Assembly (NCBI GenBank): GCA_013112585.1
Contig: JABFGH010000012.1
Location: forward strand, 1 to 64,000
Length of the DNA: 64,000 bases
Origin: Ignavibacteriota bacterium
GTDB lineage: Bacteria > Bacteroidota > Ignavibacteria > Ignavibacteriales > Melioribacteraceae
Direction: 5' to 3'
Shown in pieces: positions 8,531-17,631 of this stretch; within the stretch, counting starts at the first letter, position 1; each line of letters begins with the position of its first letter. The notes beneath the pieces are model-generated. The model was not told where the DNA came from. It saw nothing but the letters and a program-made list of their open reading frames with translations, and did no database searches. The translations under genes were made by a program, and so were the position numbers.

Positions 8531-9717
8531 TTTACTCTTTCTCCCTTCACAGGATTTAATTTTTCTTCCTCAAGTACAATTAAACAATTGGCTCGACTCA
8601 TCTCAACAAGGCTGCCTGAGGACTGAGAATATTTTGAAGTTACACTCCACTCACCGCTTCCTTTAAAAATAAAGCCGCGCGAAAAGTGACGTTTATTATC
8701 CCTCTTCTTTAAGTCTTCCTGTAAAACCGCCGTTAAAAAAATTATCGGTGTTTGGTGATACAAATAATCGATAGCCGGTTTTATGAAAACATTAAAATTA
8801 ACTAATGATGAAACCGGGTTACCCGGTAATCCGAAAACCAGAATTTTCTTCTTCTTATTTTCATAAACGCCGAAATAAAGCGGCTTGCCGGGTTTGATAT
8901 TTACTCGCCAGAATTTTTCTTTCACACCGAGTTCTTTAAATAATTCTTTAAGGAAATCATACTTCCCCACAGAAACTCCGCCTGAGGTGATTAGTATTTC
9001 AATGTCCATCTCAAATGCATCTTTAATTTTCTGTCGAACAATATTTTTGTCATCCTTTACAAAACCAAGATTTATTGGTGAATGATCCACTTCAGCAATT
9101 GCTGCATATAGGGAATAGTTATTTGACGATCGTATTTTATCCTCTGATGGTTTTTGTATGACAGGGATTAGTTCATCGCCGGTACTTAATATTGCGGCTT
9201 TAAGTTTTTGATACACCTTCACTCTTTCTTTTCCACAACTGGCAAGTGCCGCAATAACTTTCGGACCTATTTTCGTGAATTGATTAACTGCAATTTGTCC
9301 GCTATGCAAGTCGCTTCCTTTTTCTCGAATGTTTATTCCTTTTTTATATTTAGCAGCAGGTTTTAAGCTTACAGTTTTCCCTTCAACATCTAAATCTTCA
9401 ATCGGAATAACGGTATCAGCGCTGGCTGGAATTTTACTTCCGGTTGTGATTAAGACCGCATCACTTTTTGTTAGTGTTATTGAAGAATAATTTCCTGCAG
9501 ATATTTCTCCGATAATGTTCCACTTTTTTCTCTCGCTAAATTTTACTGCATATCCATCCATTGCAGAATTATTAAATGGGGGCATATCGGTATCGGCTGT
9601 TACATCTTCTGCAAGAATGCGATTTATAGAATCAAGCAGATCAACTTCTTCCTGATGGAGAGTTAATTTCTGAATTTCATTTTTAATTATTTCTAAGGCG
9701 TCTTTGTATGATACCAA
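8515..9717 (-). CDS. moeA: molybdopterin molybdenumtransferase MoeA
   Basis: It inserts molybdate into adenylated molybdopterin. The 400-residue length and motifs fit: NSAMDGYAV (50-58) in domain I/II, LSTGDEL (177-183), TSGGVSVGKYD (244-254) in the MPT-binding domain and GLPGNPVSS further on. The ATG gives the usual N-terminus. It is first of a moeA-mobA pair on the minus strand, 21 bp downstream of the CMD-family gene, so all three may be one transcript. Confidence 0.95.
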   Translation of the reverse strand: MVSYKDALEIIKNEIQKLTLHQEEVDLLDSINRILAEDVTADTDMPPFNNSAMDGYAVKFSERKKWNIIGEISAGNYSSITLTKSDAVLITTGSKIPASADTVIPIEDLDVEGKTVSLKPAAKYKKGINIREKGSDLHSGQIAVNQFTKIGPKVIAALASCGKERVKVYQKLKAAILSTGDELIPVIQKPSEDKIRSSNNYSLYAAIAEVDHSPINLGFVKDDKNIVRQKIKDAFEMDIEILITSGGVSVGKYDFLKELFKELGVKEKFWRVNIKPGKPLYFGVYENKKKKILVFGLPGNPVSSLVNFNVFIKPAIDYLYHQTPIIFLTAVLQEDLKKRDNKRHFSRGFIFKGSGEWSVTSKYSQSSGSLVEMSRANCLIVLEEEKLNPVKGERVKCFLI

Positions 9718-9738
9718 CTTCGCTATCCTTATTCGTCT

Positions 9739-10056
9739 CTATTTTTTATTTTCAATAATATCATCTATCCAGCTTAGTGCAGCCATCATAGAAGGAAGCC
9801 CGATTGTCGGTAATGATAACAAGGCAACCTGGCGCATTTCCTCTGCGGTGCATTCTGCATCTAATGCCTTACGTGCATGCGAATGTGCAGCACCCTCTAA
9901 TCGAGCACCGGTTGAAATAGCAAGTTTAATTAATGCACGCGTCTTTTCATCAAGCGGTCCTGCCGAATGAACAGCGTCACCAAGTTTTTCATAAGCTTCT
10001 GCAACTTGCGGATAATCTTCTGTAAACTTTATAAATCTTTTAGGTATTTGCTGCAT
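9739..10056 (-). CDS. carboxymuconolactone decarboxylase (AhpD-like) family protein
   Basis: This small helical protein of 105 residues has the CMD pattern: L-D-E-K-T-R-A-L-I-K-L-A-I (35-47), then G-A-R-L-E-G-A-A-H-S-H-A (50-61). The CxxC redox pair of true AhpD is absent, so it is a cysteine-less CMD protein of unknown substrate. It sits between a hemerythrin gene and moeA on the same strand. A role in redox or metabolite handling is only suggested by the fold. Confidence 0.8.
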   Translation of the reverse strand: MQQIPKRFIKFTEDYPQVAEAYEKLGDAVHSAGPLDEKTRALIKLAISTGARLEGAAHSHARKALDAECTAEEMRQVALLSLPTIGLPSMMAALSWIDDIIENKK

Positions 10057-10086
10057 TGTGAACTCCTTTTAATTTTTTTTGAAAAA

Positions 10087-10113
10087 CAAAACCCCGCGCT
10101 GCTATGCCGGGTT
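10087..10113 (-). terminator. hairpin terminator between hemerythrin and CMD genes
   Basis: AAACCC at 10088-10094 pairs with GGGTTT near 10108-10113 through a GC-rich stem. On the minus strand the hairpin is followed by GTTTTTC. This fits a terminator, or attenuator, for the hemerythrin gene upstream. Confidence 0.5.
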
Positions 10114-10240
10114 TAAATAATTGTAATGATTATACTAATCATATAAAAACTCTCCTATCAGTTGAAGAATCATATTCATTTAAATCAATGATTCATCAAC
10201 TCGGAGAAAATAGTTTAATGAACAAAAACATCTTACTATT

Positions 10241-10891
10241 TTATTTCGATTCTAATTTTTCAAATTCTTTTGAAGTGAACAATTGCATTGCCTGCGAAAA
10301 TAAAATAGTCTCCTCTCTAAATATATGCAGCTTCATAGTTTCAACAATGGCTATTCCCTGATCGAATGCCGCCTCATAGGTAATTTCCCGCGATTGCTGA
10401 TCCGGAAGTCTTGAACCTAAGCCTAAAAAATTAAAGACTATTGCCGCCGCCTGTGCAACTTTAATGTGTTCATCTTCCATTAAATTTATTCCGGTGATAG
10501 ATGCATCAAGGGAATTATGTTCACCGCTTTCAATTAATTTTTTATTAAGTAGTGGAAACAATATCTTTTCTTCTTTTTGATTATGAACCGGTACTTTCTC
10601 ATCAATAAACTCAAAAAATCTTTTAAGTTTTTCGTCAATCTCCTTATTGAAAATCCATTTATTTTCACGCCATTTAATTAATGCTTCTTCAAACCCGCTT
10701 AAAACAATTGTGAATGCTTTATGTTCATCAACAAGTTCCTGCAGAAAAGGATTTAATTTTTCGTATGGAACAGATTCAATGTTCTGCGGATCGTATGCCT
10801 CCGGCGGATCGAATGGCGACATTTCCTCATCGGAATCTTTTTCTACAAATCGTTTTATTGGATCATCCTTTTTGTTTTTACTACTATTCAT
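10241..10891 (-). CDS. hemerythrin domain protein
   Basis: The protein has 216 residues with a charged N-terminal extension of about 50 residues and then a four-helix hemerythrin-like bundle. Candidate di-iron ligands are H57 (DEHK), H103 with E107/E108 (HNQKEEKILFP), H142 (EDEH) and H189 with E193/E194 (HIFREETILF). Such proteins bind O2, NO or iron. Lying next to Mo-cofactor and nitrate reductase genes, a role in NO/nitrosative stress or iron-sulfur repair is plausible but inferred. The gene diverges from the TehA-like transporter. Confidence 0.88.
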   Translation of the reverse strand: MNSSKNKKDDPIKRFVEKDSDEEMSPFDPPEAYDPQNIESVPYEKLNPFLQELVDEHKAFTIVLSGFEEALIKWRENKWIFNKEIDEKLKRFFEFIDEKVPVHNQKEEKILFPLLNKKLIESGEHNSLDASITGINLMEDEHIKVAQAAAIVFNFLGLGSRLPDQQSREITYEAAFDQGIAIVETMKLHIFREETILFSQAMQLFTSKEFEKLESK

Positions 10892-11202
10892 TTCGAAACC
10901 TCTTTTAATAATTTATTCAAAAGTTTATTCCTGAGAAAATATTATAACTTTATTAATGTGAAAAAAAACTTCGGTGTTTACTATTAGATTTTTATTACTT
11001 TACTTCATAATATACTTTTATTGTTAACTATGTTCATAATTCGAAACCATAATTTGCAATTCATCATTGATCAAATATAGGTTATATTTTTATTTAATTT
11101 TTTGCGTATAAAATAATACAGCTTTTAAAAAGTTTTTAATTACGATTGATAGTTGTTTTCATTGCCATTAAATTCACAATCAATTAAAAGAGTAAATAAA
11201 AA
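10892..11202. promoter_or_regulatory. divergent intergenic region with TTGATCAA palindrome
   Basis: The region is 311 bp, strongly AT-rich, between divergent hemerythrin and transporter genes, so it must hold both promoters. A palindrome ATTGATCAAAT lies at about 11066-11076. It shares FNR/CRP half sites but without the N4 spacer, so I do not call it an FNR box. No clear TAnnTTTG was seen. Confidence 0.3.
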
Positions 11203-12279
11203 TTGAAAGACATCTATAAAGCAAATTTTTTCTCCCGCATTCCAAACCTTGCTAAAAAATTACACCCGGCATATTTTGCAATGGTAATGTCCACGGGAAT
11301 AATTTCCATCGCGTGCTATCAGTTAGACTTGAAAACAATTGCCCACTTTCTGTTCTGGCTAAATCTTTGGTTTTATCTTTCACTCTGTTTTTTTTCAATA
11401 CTTCGAATCATTTTCGATTTTAAAAACTACTTTAGCGATCTTATTGATCATCAGCTAGGTCCGGGATTCTTTACAACAGTAGCGGGATCGTGCATACTCG
11501 GTAGTCAGTTTGTAATAATAAAACAAGATTATTCATCTGCATTTATACTTTGGATAATAGGTCTTACACTTTGGATAATACTCAACTATACAATTTTTAC
11601 AGGCTTTACTGTAAAGGAAAACAAACCGCATTTAGACAGGGGCATAAGCGGTGCTTGGCTTTTAGCAGTAGTTGCTACACAATCAATTGCGGTTTTAAGT
11701 GCATTAATAGCCGTTCAGTTAGGGCAGCCATACAAATTGCAGATGAACTTTTTAGCTCTCTGTATGTGGCTTTGGGGCGGAATGCTTTATATCTGGATGA
11801 TTTCCTTAATCTTTTACCGCTATACTTTTTTCAAGTTTTCACCTGCCGATCTTTCACCGCCGTATTGGATAAACATGGGTGCAATGGCAATCTCCACTTT
11901 AGCCGGTTCGTTATTAATAATTAGTGTTGATCATGCACCTTTTCTTGTTTCAATACAACCGTTTTTAAAAGGCTTTACTATTTTTTATTGGGTAACAGGC
12001 ACCTGGTGGGTCCCAATGTTATTCATTCTGGCAGTTTGGCGGCATGGCTATAAACGCTTCCCTTTAAAATACGACCCTCTATACTGGGGTGCTGTTTTCC
12101 CTTTGGGGATGTACACAGCCTGTACTTACCTTATGGCGAAAGCAATGAATATGAGTTTCTTAAACCAAGTACCGGAATATTTTATTTACATTGCTTTAGC
12201 TGCATGGAGTTTAGCCTTTATTGGATTTCTGCGTTCCGTATATTACCAGTTAGCAGAACTGCTTGCCCTTAAAAGATAA
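11203..12279 (+). CDS. TehA/SLAC1-type (TDT family) membrane transporter
   Basis: The protein has 358 residues with about ten hydrophobic segments. The opening L-H-P-A-Y-F-A-M-V-M-S-T-G-I (20-33) is the signature of the tellurite-resistance/dicarboxylate transporter family, which includes SLAC1 anion channels and TehA. Substrates in the family include C4-dicarboxylates, sulfite and small anions, so nitrate or nitrite cannot be excluded. Start: TTG at 11203 after AAAGAG; an internal ATG at 11281 would remove the first conserved helix. It is convergent with narK. Confidence 0.85.
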   Translation: MKDIYKANFFSRIPNLAKKLHPAYFAMVMSTGIISIACYQLDLKTIAHFLFWLNLWFYLSLCFFSILRIIFDFKNYFSDLIDHQLGPGFFTTVAGSCILGSQFVIIKQDYSSAFILWIIGLTLWIILNYTIFTGFTVKENKPHLDRGISGAWLLAVVATQSIAVLSALIAVQLGQPYKLQMNFLALCMWLWGGMLYIWMISLIFYRYTFFKFSPADLSPPYWINMGAMAISTLAGSLLIISVDHAPFLVSIQPFLKGFTIFYWVTGTWWVPMLFILAVWRHGYKRFPLKYDPLYWGAVFPLGMYTACTYLMAKAMNMSFLNQVPEYFIYIALAAWSLAFIGFLRSVYYQLAELLALKR

Positions 12280-12347
12280 AGCATGCTTACTTTATTCACG
12301 AATTTTATACTGTAAAAATTATCAATATTTAGAAGAACAATTTACTG

Positions 12348-13838
12348 CTAACCGGCAGATTCAAATTTGCTGATAAGTTCCGGTGAATTGCTGTTAAGCA
12401 TTTTTGTTACAACCGAATGAAACCATGCAAAACATATTAGAGAAAGAACAAACAATAATACCCAGCTTGAAGTCCATATTCCTGAAAAACTAAGTGCGTA
12501 GCCAAAAATAATCGGGAAGAAAAAACCACCGAGACCGCCGAGAACACCTACAGCACCGCCAACAACGCCAACTTCATTCGGAAAATATTCGGGAATAAAT
12601 TTATATACGCCGCCCATTCCAATTCCCCATGTAATTCCAATCAGAAAAACCAGTCCTGAAAATATCCAAACATTTGCCTGGAAGAATATTCTTGTTACAC
12701 CCCTTGCTACTAATTCTTTTCGTTTAACTTCTTCACCAACAGAAACAACGGGCTCCTGCCACGCTTCAATTCTCGGTAAAACTAAAATGTTGTTGTTCTC
12801 ATGATATGATTCGATATCTTTTTTGGCTAACTCAATTTTGTTTCCTTCAATCTCAACATATTCTTCAGTAACATCTGTTACCTTTCCATTTTGATTGGCA
12901 GTTATACCATAGCCCGGTGAATATAATTCCATTCGAGGAAAGATTAGAAGGAAAGATAGAATAATTGAAGCGCTGAAAACACCGTACATTACTTTTCTTG
13001 CGCCGAATTTATCTGCAAGCCATCCGCCGAGTGCGCGAAACAATCCCGCAGGCATACTGAATAGCGAAGTTAAAAATCCTGCCGTGATTAAAGGAAGATA
13101 ATATGCATTCACAAAATAAGGCACCAGCCATTGTGAAAAAGCTACAAAACATCCGAAGACGAGAAAGTAATATAACCCGAACCTCCAGAGACGAATATTT
13201 TTTAATGGATGAAATAATTCATTAAACGATTTTCTTTTTTTGGGCAATCTATTTTTTGTGAATAAAATAAATAGTATTCCAACAATGAAAAGAACAAGCG
13301 CATAAATTTGAGGTAATAATCTCCAGCCTTCAATATGCGCACCGTTTTCCGTTAAAAAATCTAAAAGGCTTGGAGCAATAAGTGCGGTTAATGCTGTCCC
13401 TGCAGTACCTACACCAAATATTCCCAAAGCCGTTCCCTGCTTATCTTTCGGAAACCATAGAGAAGTAAAAGCAATTCCGCTTGCAAAACTAGCCCCGGTA
13501 AGCCCGAAGAGAAAACTAAGAATAGCAAACATGATAAAGCTGTTTACATAGGCTAAAAAAAACATTGGTATGCAGCAGAAAAACAACAGAGCACTGAAAA
13601 CCACTTTTCCGCCGTATCTATCAGTTAACATCCCAATAGGAAATCTGAAAATTGAACCTGAAAGTATTGGAAGACCGAGCAGCCATCCTACCTGAACACT
13701 GCTCCATTCAAAAGTGCCGGCATCTACTAGGAAGGTTACTAAAACACCATTGATTGTCCACGCTGCAAAACAAATCATAAATGCAAAAGTATTCATGAAT
13801 AAAATCTGATAGGATTTTCCGCTTGTCTTTTCTAACAT
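12348..13838 (-). CDS. narK: NarK-type nitrate/nitrite transporter (MFS) with extra domain
   Basis: This MFS permease of 496 residues has typical NarK signatures: W-x-x-x-G-V-L-V-T-F-L, the F-R-F-P-I-G-M-L-T-D-R-Y-G-G segment (65-77), and a glycine-rich G-G-x-x-G-x-x-G-G-L-G-G-F-F-x-P-I helix in the C-terminal half. Between predicted helices 8 and 9 there is an insertion of about 80 residues (303-385) that is polar, contains a V-x-V-G-E-E-V-K-R-K-E-L-V-A-R-G stretch reminiscent of biotinyl/lipoyl-like beta hammerheads, and is unusual for NarK. It is last gene of the nar locus, 166 bp after narI, and may have its own promoter. Confidence 0.9.
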   Translation of the reverse strand: MLEKTSGKSYQILFMNTFAFMICFAAWTINGVLVTFLVDAGTFEWSSVQVGWLLGLPILSGSIFRFPIGMLTDRYGGKVVFSALLFFCCIPMFFLAYVNSFIMFAILSFLFGLTGASFASGIAFTSLWFPKDKQGTALGIFGVGTAGTALTALIAPSLLDFLTENGAHIEGWRLLPQIYALVLFIVGILFILFTKNRLPKKRKSFNELFHPLKNIRLWRFGLYYFLVFGCFVAFSQWLVPYFVNAYYLPLITAGFLTSLFSMPAGLFRALGGWLADKFGARKVMYGVFSASIILSFLLIFPRMELYSPGYGITANQNGKVTDVTEEYVEIEGNKIELAKKDIESYHENNNILVLPRIEAWQEPVVSVGEEVKRKELVARGVTRIFFQANVWIFSGLVFLIGITWGIGMGGVYKFIPEYFPNEVGVVGGAVGVLGGLGGFFFPIIFGYALSFSGIWTSSWVLLFVLSLICFAWFHSVVTKMLNSNSPELISKFESAG

Positions 13839-14004
13839 ATCTTTTTCAGTTTAATGAATGAATTTTTTAGCATGCTTAATAATGCAAAAATTTTATTTGC
13901 ATTTTCTCTATATAAAATTTCTATTTACTTCAGCGTGGTAATTATGTTAACTAAGTTTGATAACTTTTATTAAGAAATTTCCGCAAAAGCTGTTAACCAT
14001 TTTA

Positions 14005-14733
14005 TTAAGTGTTATTAGGCTTATGAATATTCCACTTCGCACGGGAATTTCTAACTTGCCTCCTGTTCCAATTCCAAATTACTTTTTGATATGGACGCCA
14101 TAAATAACTAAGAGGGAATACAAGTAAGTGAACCAAGCGGGTAAAAGGAATAATCATAAAAATAATAAATGCTAAAATTATATGAAGCTGCACAACAAGC
14201 GGCAGCGCAATTACTGCATCGATATTTGGATTAAAACTAAAAATTGAATTTAAGTACGGAGTCAATATTGAAGCAAACCAAGATGAGCCCCATCTATAAC
14301 CGTACGCCACCCAAAGACCCAAAAATATTTGAATGATAAGTAACAGTTCAAGAATGTTATCCATATAGTTTGTTACTTTACGAATACGGGGGTTTGTTAA
14401 TCTTCTGTATAATAAACTTATAATTCCCACAAAAGCTATTATGCCGCCTACAAAAGCACTAATTTCTAAAATTGCGAGTCGAACGGGCTGCTGGTTCCAA
14501 AGCAGAATACTGCTTGGAAAAAGGAAGGCAATTAGATGACCGAAAAATAAAAATAAAATTCCCCAGTGAAACGGTACAGAGCCCCAATAAAGTTTTCTTG
14601 TTTCTAAAAATTGTGATGACAATGAAGAAAACTTGAACTTGGTTGCTTTATAACGGTAAATTGTGCCCACAAAAAACATTAAAAGAGCTGCATAGGGCAG
14701 CGCAATAAAAAAGAAATTATCAAATGCATTCAT
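14005..14733 (-). CDS. narI: respiratory nitrate reductase gamma subunit NarI
   Basis: Membrane cytochrome b subunit that anchors NarGH and carries quinol electrons inwards. It has 242 residues with five hydrophobic segments. Haem-ligand histidines lie in F-H-W-G (about 57), G-H-L-I (about 66), Q-L-H-I and R-L-V-H-L-L near the end, as in the NarI family. A basic cytoplasmic tail follows. It starts 4 bp after narJ, so the subunits are co-translated. Presence of NarI argues for a membrane-bound, quinol-linked enzyme even though a c-type cytochrome is also encoded. Confidence 0.94.
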   Translation of the reverse strand: MNAFDNFFFIALPYAALLMFFVGTIYRYKATKFKFSSLSSQFLETRKLYWGSVPFHWGILFLFFGHLIAFLFPSSILLWNQQPVRLAILEISAFVGGIIAFVGIISLLYRRLTNPRIRKVTNYMDNILELLLIIQIFLGLWVAYGYRWGSSWFASILTPYLNSIFSFNPNIDAVIALPLVVQLHIILAFIIFMIIPFTRLVHLLVFPLSYLWRPYQKVIWNWNRRQVRNSRAKWNIHKPNNT

Positions 14734-14737
14734 GTTT

Positions 14738-15412
14738 TTATCCTAATTTTTCTATCTCTAATTCACTGGAAATTTTTTGTGAAAAGTCTTTACCGGAATT
14801 TACATTCAGAATTTTTTCCGTAAAATCTTTTTCAATCATTTTAATTAATGCTTTTATCGGACTTATATAAATTAGAAAAAAAGATTTGTCCTGCTCAATT
14901 ATAGTACGATGATGCTTCTTATAAATTTTCGTCTTTTTTTCGATATGCTTCATTTCAAATTCACCTGCAATTTTTACAAGTGCAGGATATATTATTATTT
15001 TTATTAAATCTGCAAATAAGTCTTCATCTGTTAATTTTCCGAGAAGCCTTAAAACATTTGGAAGATGATCTGCTAATTCATTATGGCAGGGGTTATTCGC
15101 TTCTTTATGCTCTTTGCTCAAATTAACAAGCAGTTCACCCCGTTTATAATCATCTCCAAAAAGCACATATCCCAGGTCTAAAGTTGTTAATGCCTGCACA
15201 TCAAAAGATCGGGTGTAGATCTCTTCCCATTTACATATTTCAATAGTTTCTGAAAAGTTAGTAAATGGAATAAAAATTTCAGCTGCTTCGGGATAACTAT
15301 CATTTAATAAATTTTGAACTCGTTTAATTTTTTTTCGTAACTCTTCGCCGGGATATGTAAATATATCGGCTATAAGTTCGTAGTTTTCAAATAAATTTTT
15401 ATTCTTTTCCAT
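14738..15412 (-). CDS. narJ: nitrate reductase molybdenum cofactor assembly chaperone NarJ
   Basis: The protein is a TorD/NarJ family chaperone of 224 residues that holds apo-NarG until cofactors are inserted. Helical, acidic sequence with A-D-I-F-T-Y-P at 15-21 and the L-A-D-H-L-P-N-V-L-R-L-L segment matches the family consensus. It starts on the base next to the last base of narH and ends 4 bp before narI. There are no cofactor ligands, as expected for a dedicated chaperone. Confidence 0.92.
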   Translation of the reverse strand: MEKNKNLFENYELIADIFTYPGEELRKKIKRVQNLLNDSYPEAAEIFIPFTNFSETIEICKWEEIYTRSFDVQALTTLDLGYVLFGDDYKRGELLVNLSKEHKEANNPCHNELADHLPNVLRLLGKLTDEDLFADLIKIIIYPALVKIAGEFEMKHIEKKTKIYKKHHRTIIEQDKSFFLIYISPIKALIKMIEKDFTEKILNVNSGKDFSQKISSELEIEKLG

Positions 15413-16966
15413 TTATAAACCTCGTTTAGGTGCTTCTTTAAAACCAAATCCGGTTGAACCTTTAACATCACCTGTGTTTTCGAGCATTTCAAAAGCCTGT
15501 TCTCTATGTGCGGGAGGAATATTAAATCTATCTTCGAACTTAGCAAGCGAAGTAAGCTTATAAATATCATCGGCAATTTCAGCAGTTAGATTGACTTCAT
15601 TTAATGTACTGTTTGTTAATTCAGGTCCAACATCTCCCACAGTTACCTCCCTTCTGTGAACTCTAACGGCAAGTTGTTTTTTCAGTACTTCCATTACTTT
15701 CTCTTCATTTCCTGCTCCGAACATATTTGCCATATATTTAACCGGGAATCTTGCCTGTTCAACCGTCTGCAATATCGATTCGGAAGTTGTATCGTATAAA
15801 TTATTTTTATCCCAGAATTTTGCAATGGGGTCTAACTTTTCTGCTTGACTGCTATTATCGGTTTGGCTGAGTGATGCCATAATCGGCAGCATCGGCGGAA
15901 CATAAAAAAGCATTGGGAGCGTTCTATATTCAGCATGCAGCGGAAGACCTATTTTCCACTCCTTAACAAATTTATAAACAGGGCTTGTTTGTGCGGCATG
16001 GATTGTCGTATCGGCAACACCATTGGCTTTTGCACTTTCAATTATGTTTTCATCAAAAGGATCTAATATCAAATCAAGCTGCCTGTCAATTAATTCGTCT
16101 ATCGGTGCCGATGCGGCTTCTTCAATCTTATCTGCATCGTAAAGCATTACACCTAAGTAACGAATTCTTCCAACACAGGAGTGCATACATGCGGGAGTTA
16201 ATCCTGCTTCTAATCTTGGATAACATAAAATGCATTTTTCCGATTTACCGGTATCCCAGTTATAATAAGATTTTTTATAAGGACAAGCCGTAACGCACAT
16301 TCTCCAAGCACGGCAAACTTTCTGATTGATCAAAACAACGCCGTCTTCTCCCCGTTTATATATTGCACCTGATGGACAAGAAGCAACACATGCCGGATTA
16401 AGACAATGGTTACAAATTCGGGGAAGATAAAACATAGCCATTTTTTCAAGCTGGAACATTGCTTCCTGTTCTGCAGGGCTTAGATTTTTTAGATTCGGAT
16501 CGTGCCGTGCATATTCGGGAGTTCCGCTTAAATCATCATCCCAATTTGGTCCGCCTTTAATATCAATCGGTTTTCCGGTTACTAAGGATACCGGTCTTGC
16601 AGTCGGCTGATCGTCTCCGGCGGGTGATTCTATAAGATCGAGATACTTATATGTCCAGGGCTCGTAGTAATCTTCTAATAGCGGTAAGTGCGGATTATGA
16701 AAAATATTTAGCAACCCTTTATACTTACCTGAACCTGTTAAAGAAATATTCCCTTTAGCGTTTCTATCCCAACCGCCTTTATATATTCCCTGGTCTTCCC
16801 ATTTGGTTGGATATCCAGTTCCCGGTTTTGTTTCAACATTATTCCACCACATGTATTCAGCACCTTTTCTGTCAGTCCAAATATTTTTACATGCCAGCGA
16901 ACATGTGTGGCAGCCTATACATTTATCCAGGTGAAACAACATCGAAATTTGTGATCGTACGTCCAT
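15413..16966 (-). CDS. narH: respiratory nitrate reductase beta subunit NarH
   Basis: Iron-sulfur electron-transfer subunit of 517 residues. Cluster motifs are C16-x2-C19-x2-C22-x3-C26, a central C-N-H-C-L-N-P-A-C, C-R-A-W-R-M-C-V-T-A-C-P in which Trp replaces a Cys (the NarH hallmark giving one 3Fe-4S cluster), and C-I-L-C-Y-P-R with C-M-H-S-C. The C-terminal NarH-specific domain is present. A 199-bp gap separates it from the upstream haem-binding protein gene, longer than other spacings in the locus, and it could hold a secondary promoter. Confidence 0.96.
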   Translation of the reverse strand: MDVRSQISMLFHLDKCIGCHTCSLACKNIWTDRKGAEYMWWNNVETKPGTGYPTKWEDQGIYKGGWDRNAKGNISLTGSGKYKGLLNIFHNPHLPLLEDYYEPWTYKYLDLIESPAGDDQPTARPVSLVTGKPIDIKGGPNWDDDLSGTPEYARHDPNLKNLSPAEQEAMFQLEKMAMFYLPRICNHCLNPACVASCPSGAIYKRGEDGVVLINQKVCRAWRMCVTACPYKKSYYNWDTGKSEKCILCYPRLEAGLTPACMHSCVGRIRYLGVMLYDADKIEEAASAPIDELIDRQLDLILDPFDENIIESAKANGVADTTIHAAQTSPVYKFVKEWKIGLPLHAEYRTLPMLFYVPPMLPIMASLSQTDNSSQAEKLDPIAKFWDKNNLYDTTSESILQTVEQARFPVKYMANMFGAGNEEKVMEVLKKQLAVRVHRREVTVGDVGPELTNSTLNEVNLTAEIADDIYKLTSLAKFEDRFNIPPAHREQAFEMLENTGDVKGSTGFGFKEAPKRGL

Positions 16967-17165
16967 AATTTATTATTTATTATTTATGATTGATTATTTT
17001 TTAAATTTTGTTGTATCGTTTTTCTTGAAGCAATAAGTAATGATGTTAATGTCAATCATCTAATTAATTGACTTTACAAAGGTCATTCTAAAAATTGAAT
17101 CTGATAAACTCAATGCAAATTTGACACATCTGTATACAAAAATTTTTGTATTTCTCTATGTTTTT

Positions 17166-17609
17166 TTATTTATAGGCAATATCTTTTTTATCCGTCCAGT
17201 CCTTAATTACCTGTTTTTCATTTTTAGTTAAATCAGCACTTGGATGAGTGATCAGATATATTTTCATTGGCATTTTACCTTCTGCTATCTCTTCATAGAT
17301 CTCATTAATTTTTTTGTTCTGTTTTTTACTATCATATTTATTCCACTCGGAGAAGTTAAGCTCTTCCCGTCCCTCATTAACATCATTAGTAACTAACCAC
17401 GATACTGGTGCTATATAGCTGTAAAAATGCCAATCGGTTTGATTGGAATGACAATCGTAACATGATCTTTGTAATATATTTTTTACTTCGGAAGGGGCAG
17501 TAATTTCGCCAGTAATCGGAGGGTTGTGTCTATCAACTGGTATAAACTGTATGGCAATAAAAATAATTGTCAGTCCGATTATTGAATATTTAATAATCTT
17601 TTTTCTCAT
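17166..17609 (-). CDS. haem-binding domain protein within the nar operon
   Basis: The protein has 147 residues with one N-terminal membrane helix or uncleaved signal (about 7-23) and a single haem c attachment site C50-Y-D-C53-H54, followed by S-N-Q-T-D-W-H-F-Y-S-Y-I-A-P-V-S-W. This is the pattern of the periplasmic Haem_bd family found in Bacteroidota. A second axial ligand may be Met in G-K-M-P-M. It lies 22 bp after narG and before narH, so an extra haem protein is wedged between the two core subunit genes. A role passing electrons to or from the complex is inferred from position only. Confidence 0.85.
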   Translation of the reverse strand: MRKKIIKYSIIGLTIIFIAIQFIPVDRHNPPITGEITAPSEVKNILQRSCYDCHSNQTDWHFYSYIAPVSWLVTNDVNEGREELNFSEWNKYDSKKQNKKINEIYEEIAEGKMPMKIYLITHPSADLTKNEKQVIKDWTDKKDIAYK

Positions 17610-17631
17610 AACAAAACCTTCGTTTAATAAT

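Noticed and set aside
11066-11076. FNR-like box upstream of the TehA-like gene
   Set aside because: Only the half sites are present; the FNR spacing TTGAT-N4-ATCAA is absent.
17051-17072. GTCAAT-N10-ATTGAC inverted repeat between the haem-binding gene and narH
   Set aside because: Spacing does not match FNR or NarL sites and the arms are only 6 bp; likely chance in AT-rich DNA.
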